Origin: Chloroflexi bacterium OLB13
GTDB lineage: Bacteria > Chloroflexota > Anaerolineae > Aggregatilineales > Phototrophicaceae
NCBI GenBank assembly: GCA_001567485.1
Contig: JZRA01000145.1
Span: 1 to 35,795, forward strand
Length of the DNA stretch: 35,795 bases
Direction of reading: 5' to 3'
Shown here: one piece after another, positions 16,309 to 24,300 of the stretch
How the letters are laid out: the number at the start of each line of letters is the position of its first letter
Numbering within the stretch: the stretch's first letter is position 1
Program-made: the position numbers and the translations under genes
The notes under the pieces: generated by a model
Told to the model about the DNA's origin: nothing
Databases searched by the model: none
Seen by the model: only the letters and a program-made list of their open reading frames with translations

Positions 16309-16425
16309 CGGACAGAGATCCGTTGTCAGAGGTCAGTGTGCTGACGGCTTGATCCACACACATCAGTAGAGAAGCACGTGGGAGAGGCGGAACGCCTCGG
16401 CTGCACCACTAAGGAGACACACACA
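16309..16425 (+). promoter_or_regulatory. Structured rplK-rplA intergenic leader
   Basis: These 117 bases are unusually long for this junction. A perfect 6-bp hairpin GAGGCG-GAA-CGCCTC (16384-16398) is enclosed by GTGG (16378-16381) pairing with CCAC (16406-16409), immediately before the rplA ribosome site AAGGAG (16411-16416). The position suits autogenous control by a ribosomal protein such as L1 or L10, but I cannot match it to a known leader family. Confidence 0.4.
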
Positions 16426-17148
16426 ATGGCAGGTAAGCGTTTCACGGCGGCGGTCAAGCAAATCGACCGTCAGAAGAATTATCCACTCAACGACGCGCTC
16501 GCGCTGGTGAAGAAATTCGCCACGGATGAAGCGACCAAGCACAAGTTCGACGAGACCATCGAGCTGCACTTCCGGCTCGGCATCGATCCCCGCCACAGCG
16601 ATCAACAGGTCCGCAGCACCGTGCTGCTGCCCGCGGGCCTCGGTAAGAAAGTTCGCGTGCTGGTCTTTGCCGAAGGAGATGACGCCCGCGCTGCTGAAGC
16701 GGCAGGCGCGGACATCGTCGCTGACGATCAGATCGTCAACAAGATTGCGACGGAAGGCTGGACGGACTTCGACGCTACGCTGGCGACCCCGGCCATGATG
16801 AAGAAGATCGGCCGTATCGCCCGTGTGCTTGGCCCGCGCGGCCTCATGCCGAACCCGAAGGCCGGCACCGTCGTCGAAGCCGATGACCTCGCCCGTGCCG
16901 TGGAAGAACTCAAGGCAGGCCGTGTCGAGTTCCGCAATGACAAGACCGGCAACGTGCATGTGCCCATCGGCAAGGCCAGCTTCACCCTCGAACAGCTTCA
17001 GCAGAACGCCGAAGCGGTTTTCGCGGCCATAGAAGCGCAGAAGCCGTCAGCGACGAAGGGCATCTATATGAAGCGCGCCGTCGTGTGCTCCACGATGTCG
17101 CCGGGCCTGCGCCTTGAGCTATCGTCTTCGGCGGTGACAGCCAAGTAG
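16426..17148 (+). CDS. rplA: 50S ribosomal protein L1
   Basis: A 240-residue protein of the L1 stalk, and usually also a translational repressor of its own operon. It shows [21 protein letters not shown] at the start, [20 protein letters not shown], the domain II segment and the hallmark [14 protein letters not shown] (about 142-155), then [20 protein letters not shown] 16426 has AAGGAG ten bases upstream. The longer in-frame reading from 16378 would run through the leader hairpin and is rejected. A strong terminator follows; rplJ and rplL, which normally come next, are absent here. Confidence 0.97.
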   Translation: MAGKRFTAAVKQIDRQKNYPLNDALALVKKFATDEATKHKFDETIELHFRLGIDPRHSDQQVRSTVLLPAGLGKKVRVLVFAEGDDARAAEAAGADIVADDQIVNKIATEGWTDFDATLATPAMMKKIGRIARVLGPRGLMPNPKAGTVVEADDLARAVEELKAGRVEFRNDKTGNVHVPIGKASFTLEQLQQNAEAVFAAIEAQKPSATKGIYMKRAVVCSTMSPGLRLELSSSAVTAK

Positions 17149-17186
17149 CGACAGCCGCTACTCACGTCTTACGTTTGTCACAGCAA

Positions 17187-17219
17187 AAGAGGCCACGGGA
17201 AAACCGCGGCCTCTTTCTA
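17187..17219. terminator. Bidirectional rho-independent terminator after rplA
   Basis: GAGGCC-A-CGG-loop-CCG-C-GGCCTC stem flanked by AAAA on the left and TTTCTATTT on the right. It can stop the ribosomal transcript from the left and the minus-strand gene ending at 17237. Confidence 0.85.
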
Positions 17220-17236
17220 TTTCCCGGACTTCCGCG

Positions 17237-19699
17237 CTAGTTCAGCGATGGGCACTCGCGGCCGGTCTGCTGCCGCACGTTGTCCTCACGCACCCAGCCC
17301 TGTACCTCGACGGTATCGACCTGCGCGCGAACGAAGTACCAGACCCGGCTGTCATCCGGCCCACGCTGCTGCTGAATGACCGTCAGCGGTTGCAGGAATT
17401 GGAGCGAGCCAGTCTGGGGCGCGCCGGTGGTCGGCCGTGAACGGATACGCGTGCCGGCCTCGTTGGTCACGACCAGTTCGCACAGAATGGCGGGGGTCGG
17501 CGTGATGCTGGGCGTCAGCGTTTGCGTCGGCGTATCGGTCGGCGTGGCGGTCGGGGTCGAGGTCGCGGTGGCGGTCGGCGTCGCGCTTGCCGTGGGCGTG
17601 CTGGTTGGCGTATCCGTCGCCGTGGGCGTGTAGGACGCCGTCGGCGTGTGAGTCGCGGTCGCCGTATCGGTCGGCGTGAACGTCTGGCTCGGGGTGAGCG
17701 TCGTCGACGGCGTCGGCGTGACGGTCGGCGGCGGCGGGAAGAACACCGGCATCCACGTATCCCGCGTGAGCGCGCCGGTCACGCCGACAATCGTCAGGAT
17801 GCCGGCGATCACAAGGCCGATGCGAAGCCGGTTGCCGCGCCGCTGCCGCCGGATGATCGACTCGATGCGCTGCACTTCGGCCCGCCGTCCGAGGATGCGA
17901 AACGGCTCGTCGCGCACGGTGTTAAGCCACGTCTCTGCCTCCGCGATGTCACCGTCCTCAAGGGCAAATTCGGCGCGTTCGATATACCGGGCCAGCAGGT
18001 CGCTGACCACCGCCCGGTACCGGTCGTCCTGTGCGTAATCGCGCAGATCGGCCAGCAGCGTGCGAGCCTGCGCGAGGTCGTTGTCGAAATTCTGCGCGAT
18101 CATCGCCGCGCTGCGCTCGATGGTCTGGCGCGCGCGCTGTGCGTTGGCAGTCATCGTCTGCGCTTCGATCTTCAACTCGCTCAGGCGGGCGTCGGACGGG
18201 TCAAGGTCACTGCCGACTTCCAGCAGCTTGAACGCCTCGTTGCCGAGCGTCAGGCGTTCATCGACGCTCGTCGCGGACTGTGCGCGGGTAAGCGCCGCCT
18301 GCGCTTGATCGGTTACCTGCGCCTTGATCCCCGCGAACTTTGCGCTCGCCTCTTGTACCAGCCCGGACACCCGCTGGCTGTTGGGCAGCAGCTGACGCAC
18401 GCGCGATAGAATCGCTTGCACGTTGCGGATTTGGCCGGCCTGCTCGCTCAACGTGCCGCTGAGGGTCGTGAGCTGCACGCTGGCCTGTTCGGTATCGTTC
18501 TGGACGCGCCGCGCGGTCTCAAGGCGCTCGTCAATCTGCCGGTCGTTCGGCACAACCGCCAGCGCGCCCTGATACTTGCGCACCGCCTCGGCCCAGTTGT
18601 CAGCGGCGAGGAAACGGTCGCCTTCGCTCATCAACTCACGGGCAAGCGCCAAGTCTTGGATGTCGAGCAGCGCCTGTTCGGCGTCCTTCCAGCTCAGGAT
18701 TCCGCTGCGCTCGGCCAAGTCGCGCGCTTCGCGGTAGAGCCGCCCCGCTTCCTCGTAATTGCCGGCGCGTTCCAGAGACTTGGCGCGGTTGTACGAAACA
18801 CGCGCGTCAAACGGGATCCGGTGATCCGGCACGACGCCGCGAATCAGGTTGTCCTCGGCCTTCTGGCGATACTCCAACGCGGTCGCGTTTCCGGGCTGCG
18901 CCTGCAAGATACGGTTGGCCGTCTCGACGGTGATCTGATAGTCGCCGGCGTAATAGCTCTGCGACAGGTCGCTGATGAGGTCTTCGAGGTCAGCTGGTGA
19001 CGCGCCAGCCGCTATGTTCAACGGGGGCGGCTTGCGCTGGCCGGGCGTGCGCGCGCCGGACTCTGGCGGCATATACCCCGGCGACGATGAGAAGCGCGGC
19101 GGGGGCGGCGGCTCGTCGGCGTCCGGAGCAGGCGTTGGCGGCGCGGGCGGCGTCTCGCTGTCAGGCTCCGGGGTTTGAGCGACCGGCTGAACCGTTTGAG
19201 TCTGCGTGCTGCGCACGGTCTGATACGTGTTGGTCGAGCGCGGCGGATCGGGCGCTTCGACCTTACGATTCACGGCGTAGCGCGCGAACAGGTCGTTGAC
19301 GCGCTGGGCTGCGTGCCCGCTGCGCCGTCCGGCCTGTTCCAGCAGGTCGAGCAGTTCGGCATCCGCGCGGTCTTGCTGAAGCGCCTGCGCGAGGATATCC
19401 AGCGCCGCATCAATGTCATCGTCGTCGCCGGCCACCTCGATGCGAATACGGGCGCGCCGCACCAGTCCGCGCACCGCCGCAGACACCGCACTCGGAACGG
19501 CGGCGGATGCCGTGCCCAAGCGCGCCACCTCCGCGAACATCGCCTGCACGGTGCTCTCGTACGTGGTGTTCTTGGCGTCGGTCAGCAGCGTGCGGGCGTT
19601 GGTCTCAATGTCACGCAGGATGCCGGGGTCGGGCGACGTGGCGGTTTTGTAGCCGTCGATCATGCGCCGCAGCGCATCGATCCTCGATTGTAGATCCAT
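17237..19699 (-). CDS. Membrane protein: helical repeat cytoplasmic part, Thr/Pro stalk, external SH3b-like domain
   Basis: An 820-residue protein with no family name that I can give. From the N-terminus: an all-helical region (1-120); a Pro-rich linker (about 190-225, PPPPPRF); TPR-like helical repeats (about 240-600, with NYEEAGRLYREARDLAE and NWAEAVRKYQGALAVVP); a basic strip RRQRRGNRLR; one membrane helix (about 628-648); a Thr/Pro stalk of ~82 residues; and a final ~84-residue domain (ELVVTNEAGTRIRSRPTTG ... GWVREDNVR) with the pattern of SH3b domains that bind cell-wall peptides. It thus spans the membrane with helical repeats inside and a wall-sensing-type domain outside. Start ATG 19699; a TTG lies nine bases upstream. 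It shares a divergent 102-base gap with kynB. Confidence 0.8.
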   Translation of the reverse strand: MDLQSRIDALRRMIDGYKTATSPDPGILRDIETNARTLLTDAKNTTYESTVQAMFAEVARLGTASAAVPSAVSAAVRGLVRRARIRIEVAGDDDDIDAALDILAQALQQDRADAELLDLLEQAGRRSGHAAQRVNDLFARYAVNRKVEAPDPPRSTNTYQTVRSTQTQTVQPVAQTPEPDSETPPAPPTPAPDADEPPPPPRFSSSPGYMPPESGARTPGQRKPPPLNIAAGASPADLEDLISDLSQSYYAGDYQITVETANRILQAQPGNATALEYRQKAEDNLIRGVVPDHRIPFDARVSYNRAKSLERAGNYEEAGRLYREARDLAERSGILSWKDAEQALLDIQDLALARELMSEGDRFLAADNWAEAVRKYQGALAVVPNDRQIDERLETARRVQNDTEQASVQLTTLSGTLSEQAGQIRNVQAILSRVRQLLPNSQRVSGLVQEASAKFAGIKAQVTDQAQAALTRAQSATSVDERLTLGNEAFKLLEVGSDLDPSDARLSELKIEAQTMTANAQRARQTIERSAAMIAQNFDNDLAQARTLLADLRDYAQDDRYRAVVSDLLARYIERAEFALEDGDIAEAETWLNTVRDEPFRILGRRAEVQRIESIIRRQRRGNRLRIGLVIAGILTIVGVTGALTRDTWMPVFFPPPPTVTPTPSTTLTPSQTFTPTDTATATHTPTASYTPTATDTPTSTPTASATPTATATSTPTATPTDTPTQTLTPSITPTPAILCELVVTNEAGTRIRSRPTTGAPQTGSLQFLQPLTVIQQQRGPDDSRVWYFVRAQVDTVEVQGWVREDNVRQQTGRECPSLN
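17492..17737 (-). repeat. Low-complexity Thr/Pro-encoding tract
   Basis: About 82 codons of Thr, Pro, Ala and Ser built from repeats of the type GTCGGCGT/GTGGCGGTCGGC (plus strand). This forms the extracellular stalk of the protein at 17237-19699. Such tracts expand and contract by slippage and complicate assembly. Confidence 0.85.
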
Positions 19700-19801
19700 T
19701 AGGTACAATCCTACGCGGTTATCACGCGCTCAAATTACCCTACCTTGCGCGGTCGGGCAAGTGTCGTCTTGCCAACGGCCACGCTGAAGGAGAACTGTAC
19801 C

Positions 19802-20431
19802 ATGCTCTACGACATCACGCGCACCGTGCGCCCGACGACCGCCGTTTGGCCGGGGGACGCGCCGTATCGGGTTGACACCGCGGCCGACATGGAGGCCGGC
19901 TCGTCGGTCAACCTGACGACACTCTCCCTCAGCCCGCACACCGGCACCCACGCCGACGCCTACTTTCACTACACACGCGGCGGCGCATCCCCGTCCGACA
20001 TGCCGCTGTCCGCGTATATCGGGCCAGCGCGGGTCGCTACCGTATCACGCCGTGACGGGCCACTATCACCGGACGACTTTGCGCCCAGCGCACTCGCCGG
20101 CGTACAGCGTCTGCTCATCAAGAGTCATGTTAGCGGACTACCTGACGATCAATGGCCGTCTGAGTTTCCGTACCTCTCCGTCATGCTTATCAATGCGCTG
20201 GCGGCACACGGATGCGTGCTGATCGGGCTGGATTCACCGTCCGTCGACGCCTTCGACAGCACCGATCTCCCCTGCCATAATGCCATCCGCGACGCGGGCA
20301 TGGTTAATCTCGAACTCTGCCAGCTTCGCGATGTCCCCGACGGAGACTACGAGCTGATCGCACTGCCGCTGAAGTTGGACGCGGCATGTGGCAGCCCCGT
20401 CCGTGCCGTGCTGCGCAGCCTACGCGAGTAG
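19802..20431 (+). CDS. kynB: Kynurenine formamidase-type cyclase
   Basis: A metal-dependent hydrolase that deformylates N-formylkynurenine in tryptophan breakdown. The 209 residues match KynB length. It opens MLYDITRTVRPTTAVWPGD, the family's characteristic start (D..SR.L...T.VWPGD), and holds the metal site HTGTHADAYFHY (His46, His50, Asp52, His56) plus GLDSPSVDAFDS and LPCHNAI further on. The ATG follows GAAGGAGA. No tryptophan dioxygenase or kynureninase is nearby, so the substrate assignment rests on sequence alone; related 'cyclase family' proteins act on other amides. Confidence 0.88.
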   Translation: MLYDITRTVRPTTAVWPGDAPYRVDTAADMEAGSSVNLTTLSLSPHTGTHADAYFHYTRGGASPSDMPLSAYIGPARVATVSRRDGPLSPDDFAPSALAGVQRLLIKSHVSGLPDDQWPSEFPYLSVMLINALAAHGCVLIGLDSPSVDAFDSTDLPCHNAIRDAGMVNLELCQLRDVPDGDYELIALPLKLDAACGSPVRAVLRSLRE

Positions 20432-20439
20432 TTGAAAGC

Positions 20440-20458
20440 CGGGAGATTAGGTCTCCCG
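20440..20458. terminator. Hairpin between convergent kynB and lipoprotein genes
   Basis: CGGGAGA-TTAGG-TCTCCCG is a perfect 7-bp stem nine bases after the kynB stop. There is no clear T-run, so terminator function is tentative. The remainder of the 122-base gap shows nothing else. Confidence 0.45.
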
Positions 20459-20553
20459 TGACGCCGTGTTCATTGAGCGATACAGTGCGGCATTTCCGCC
20501 CAACAGCCTATCCGTAACACAAAACCGGAGACCGGAACCGCATGACTTGCAGC

Positions 20554-21345
20554 TCAGTACGGCCCGTAGGAGTCGCCGTTGTCCAGCAGCAGGAACACCT
20601 GCGAGATCGTCACGTCGAGGATCAGCGTGCCGCCCTCAATGCGCTGCACGTTGAGATCGGCGGTCTGCTGCGGTGTGCGGGCATAGCCGAGCGTCTGCTG
20701 GAGCGTCGAGTCGCTCGACCACAGGCCGAGGAACAACTCCGACGGCGCGCGCAGCCCCTCCGGCGGCGCGATATTGACCGGCGCAGGCAGCAGCGCGACG
20801 TTGGTGTACCAGAACCGCCCCGGCCGCACCTGCCCCGGCTGAATCGCCCAGACCTCGCCCGTGTCCTGCCGGCGGTACATCACGCCGCGCTCGAACACCT
20901 GCACGTCCGCTGCGAAGCCGAATCGCTCTTGCAGCGCACAGCCGACGCGCCGTGAAATCGACGGATTCTCGCGCCAGACCGTGCCGAACACTGGATCGAA
21001 CGGGATCGCGCAGGCGTCGGTCGTCTCGGTCACGTCAAGCGACGGTGTCGACGGCTGTTGGCGCGGCAGGTCGATGTCGATCTGCGCCTCACCGAGGAAC
21101 ACCCCAACGTAAGGCGTTCCGGTCGGGGTCACGGTCGGCGGCGCGAGTGTCGGTGTAGACGGGATCGCCTGCCGCGTCGCTTGGCGCTGGATCACGCTCA
21201 AGGTCGGCGGCAGGTCGACGGTCGCTAGACGCCGGACGAGCTGCACTGGCGGGTCTTCCGGCGTTACGGACGCCACGGCATCGGCGCACGCGCCAAGCAG
21301 CAGCGCACCGAGTGTGAGGATCAAGACAGTCGCAGATCGACGCAC
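20554..21345 (-). CDS. Secreted lipoprotein of unknown function
   Basis: 263 residues from the GTG at 21343-21345, which has GGAGGAG four bases upstream inside the 3' end of the macroglobulin gene; only one base separates the two reading frames, so they are co-translated. A lipoprotein signal is visible (ATVLILTLGALLLGAC, lipobox Cys ~20), followed by a Pro/Thr linker (residues ~50-75) and a mature domain with FDPVFGTVWRENPSISRRVG, GCALQERFGFAADVQVFERG and MYRRQDTGEVWAI. This last block resembles small repeated 'FExGxMxW' domains of Anaerolineae surface proteins, but I can give no function. It probably works beside the macroglobulin-like protein on the outer face of the cell. Confidence 0.8.
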   Translation of the reverse strand: MRRSATVLILTLGALLLGACADAVASVTPEDPPVQLVRRLATVDLPPTLSVIQRQATRQAIPSTPTLAPPTVTPTGTPYVGVFLGEAQIDIDLPRQQPSTPSLDVTETTDACAIPFDPVFGTVWRENPSISRRVGCALQERFGFAADVQVFERGVMYRRQDTGEVWAIQPGQVRPGRFWYTNVALLPAPVNIAPPEGLRAPSELFLGLWSSDSTLQQTLGYARTPQQTADLNVQRIEGGTLILDVTISQVFLLLDNGDSYGPY

Positions 21346-21346
21346 A

Positions 21347-24300
21347 CTACTCCTCCGCGGGCTGGACAGTGAACTGAGCGCCAGCCGCGCGGCCATACAC
21401 TTCTGGCAGATAGAACTCGCGCGCGGTGGTCGGGATCACATTGTACACGCCTTCGACCGTCGCACGCGCGAGATAGGTGAACGTGTAGGTTCCGGCAGGC
21501 ACATAGTCGGCGCTGAGCACCACGCGGTCATCACGGTACTGCACGTCCGCCCACCACACACTGCCATAGCGCACGCCCTCGCGTTCGAACTCGGCATCGG
21601 TGTCGGTTTGCTGCGCGGTCTCCAAATTCGGATCAATCGGCTCGAGGCCCGCCGGCACATAGTCCTCCAGCACGATGAAGTCGAGGTCGGCCGGTGCGAT
21701 CAACGTGACCTCGACCTTGACCAGATCGCCGACCCGCGCCGATGTCGTCGTCTCATCGCTGCCTTGCAGCCGGTATTGGCGCGAGAGTGTGAGGCCGCGG
21801 CTCGCTGCCTGCACATCCGGCACCGGCACGAAGGCGTTCAGGTAGGCCGTGTAGTACAGCGCGCCCTGCCCGTCCGTGCGGTCGATCTCGACGAGGTTGG
21901 CCGCGTCGTGCGACAGCTCGGAGATCGGCACACTGACCGTCTCACGCGTTGTCGCGTCCGCCGGGGTGAGCGTGCGCGCGAGCAGTTCCGCATCGCTCAC
22001 GCCCACGGTGAAGCTGTAGTCCGGCTGGGTCTCATGGGTGGCGATCATCCACTCGGTCAGCGCCAGCAGCGACCACGCGGTCTCCTGCGTCGTCTCCCAC
22101 AGGTCGGCGCGGCGCGCGGTCATCAACCAGCGCACCACGTTTGGCAGCAGCGGTTCGTTCGGATCAACCGCCAGCAGCGCCCACAACGTCATCGCCGTCG
22201 TGCGCGTGTTGCTGTTCCAGTTGAGATAGTCGCGCTCGCCTTCCTCCCAATTCGCCCCGTTGGCCGACAGCACCGCCGTGCCGATCAGGTCGCTGCGCAG
22301 CGTGCTGATCTCGCGGCTGTAGTCGCGGTCAACGGTCGTCATTGTGCGCAGCAGCAGGGCGCGGCCGTACACATCCAGCCGGTCGCGCAGATCGAACAGC
22401 TCAGACACGCGCGTTTCCGGCAAAACTACGCCGCTGCGCGACAGCGCATACAGCAGAAGCGCATGACGGTTCAAGCGGTACGACTGCGTGCTGCGATTGA
22501 TCGACCTGAGGCTGTCGCTCAGGAACCGCCCGCCGCTCGAAATCGCCGCAGGCAGCACGGTGAAGCCGTTGTCCTGCGCTTCAGCCAGCGCGATCACCAC
22601 CCACGATGTCACCAGCGGGCTGCTTTCGAGCGTCGGATACCAGCCCCAACCGCCGTCGACCTTCTGCTGCGCGATCAGCCGTTGAATCGCCAGCGCGCCC
22701 TGCTCGCGCAGTTCGGCCATCAGCTCGGAGTCGGTGCTGCCGGCCGCGTTGAGCATTCGCAGCGCGGTGACGTTCGCCAGCAGGCGCGACGCCACCGATT
22801 CGGTGCACTCACAGGCGTAGCTCTCGAATGCCCGCACCGCCTTCACCGCCGATACCGCCAGCGATGGCTCAAGGTCGATCGTCAGCGTGCCTTCGGCGAC
22901 ACGATAACGCGTCGGCAGCACGACCGCTTCGATACGCGCGCCGGCCTCACGCAGCACGCCGCCCGTGCCAACGAACTCCGGCACGACGTACCGGCGCACC
23001 GGAAGCAGGCGATCCTCGCCCTGCCCGAACTGCGGACGAGTCGCATCGCTGACGCCGCCGCCTTCCGCGCTGAACACCAGCTCGACCGCTTCGACATCCT
23101 CGACCGTCGCCCGCCACGACACACGCGCGCGGCCCTGCGCCGGCACGACAATCTGCTGTGTGTCCCCATCCGCCAGCGTCACGCCGTCGTGGAACAGGGT
23201 GACGTCCGCCGTGATGTCTGCGTCGGTGTTGTTGTTGAGAACGGCCCCCAGCATCACCTCGTCACCAACGACAAAGAAGCGCGGCGCCACCGGCCGCACG
23301 ATCAACGGCTTGGTCGCGACGATGTCTTCACTTTGCTGGCCGACCTGCATCGGCGTATCCACGCCAACCGTGACGCCGAACACATTCATCCGCCACGTCG
23401 TCAGGTTGTCGGGCAAGCTGACTGTCACCTGCGCCACGCCGTCCGGCCCGGTCTCGATCTGGCCTTCCCAGAACGCCGTGTCGATGAACTCTTCGCGCAG
23501 TTCGAGCACGCCGAACTCACCGCCGCCGCCACCACCGCCGCCCTTGACGACATCACGCGTGTACTGCGTAATCAGATCGGTGTTGATCGTCAGAACGCTC
23601 GCCATCAGCACCGAAAGCGGCTGCGGGCCGTAGAAGAAGTCCAGTATGGGCAGGAAGCGCTCCTCGCCCAACGACAGCGCGGCGAGGTCGGTCAAGGCCG
23701 CGCTCAGCTCAGTCTGCACGGGCTGACCGGTGTGGTCGCGCACGGTGAACGTGAACGTCACATCATCGCGCGGGCCGGCGGTCTTGCGGTCGGGCTGAAT
23801 GTCGATGTCCAGCTTGAACTGAGCGTTATCGACTTGCAGCGTAGCGTAACCGAAGCGCATGTCCGTGACCGGGTTGTTCTCATCGACGCCCTTGATGAGC
23901 ACGACCGAGAAGTATATCGTCGGCGCGAAATCGGCCTCGATCGGCAGGTGATACACCGTGCTGTTGGTTGTCAGCGTCATGCGCTCGGAACGCAGCACGC
24001 CGTCCCGTTCCAGTGTGATGAGCGCCTCGGTCGGGCCGTTGAATGGCGACGTGATCAGGATTTCGGCCGTATCACCCACTTCATACTGCTGCCGGTCGGT
24101 GATGATCTCGGTGCTGGTCTGGTTGGTCTGCCGCCACGCGACGTACTCACCGCCCGAAACCCACACCATCCCCGAACTGGTGACGACGTTGCCCCCGGCA
24201 TCCTTGCCCGTTGCGATCAGCTTGAAGACGCCGCCGTTGGGCGGGACGAACTCGAACGACGCCTTGCCGTCCCCGTCGGTCGTCACCGTGCCGGTCGCCA

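Noticed and set aside
17492..17737. Tandem repeat that could be a CRISPR-like or satellite array
   Set aside because: The repeats are in frame, irregular and encode the Thr/Pro stalk of the membrane protein.
23519..23548. Gly-run repeat as a phase-variation tract in the macroglobulin gene
   Set aside because: The repeat unit is a triplet, so slippage would not break the frame, and Gly runs at this place are common in bacterial macroglobulins.
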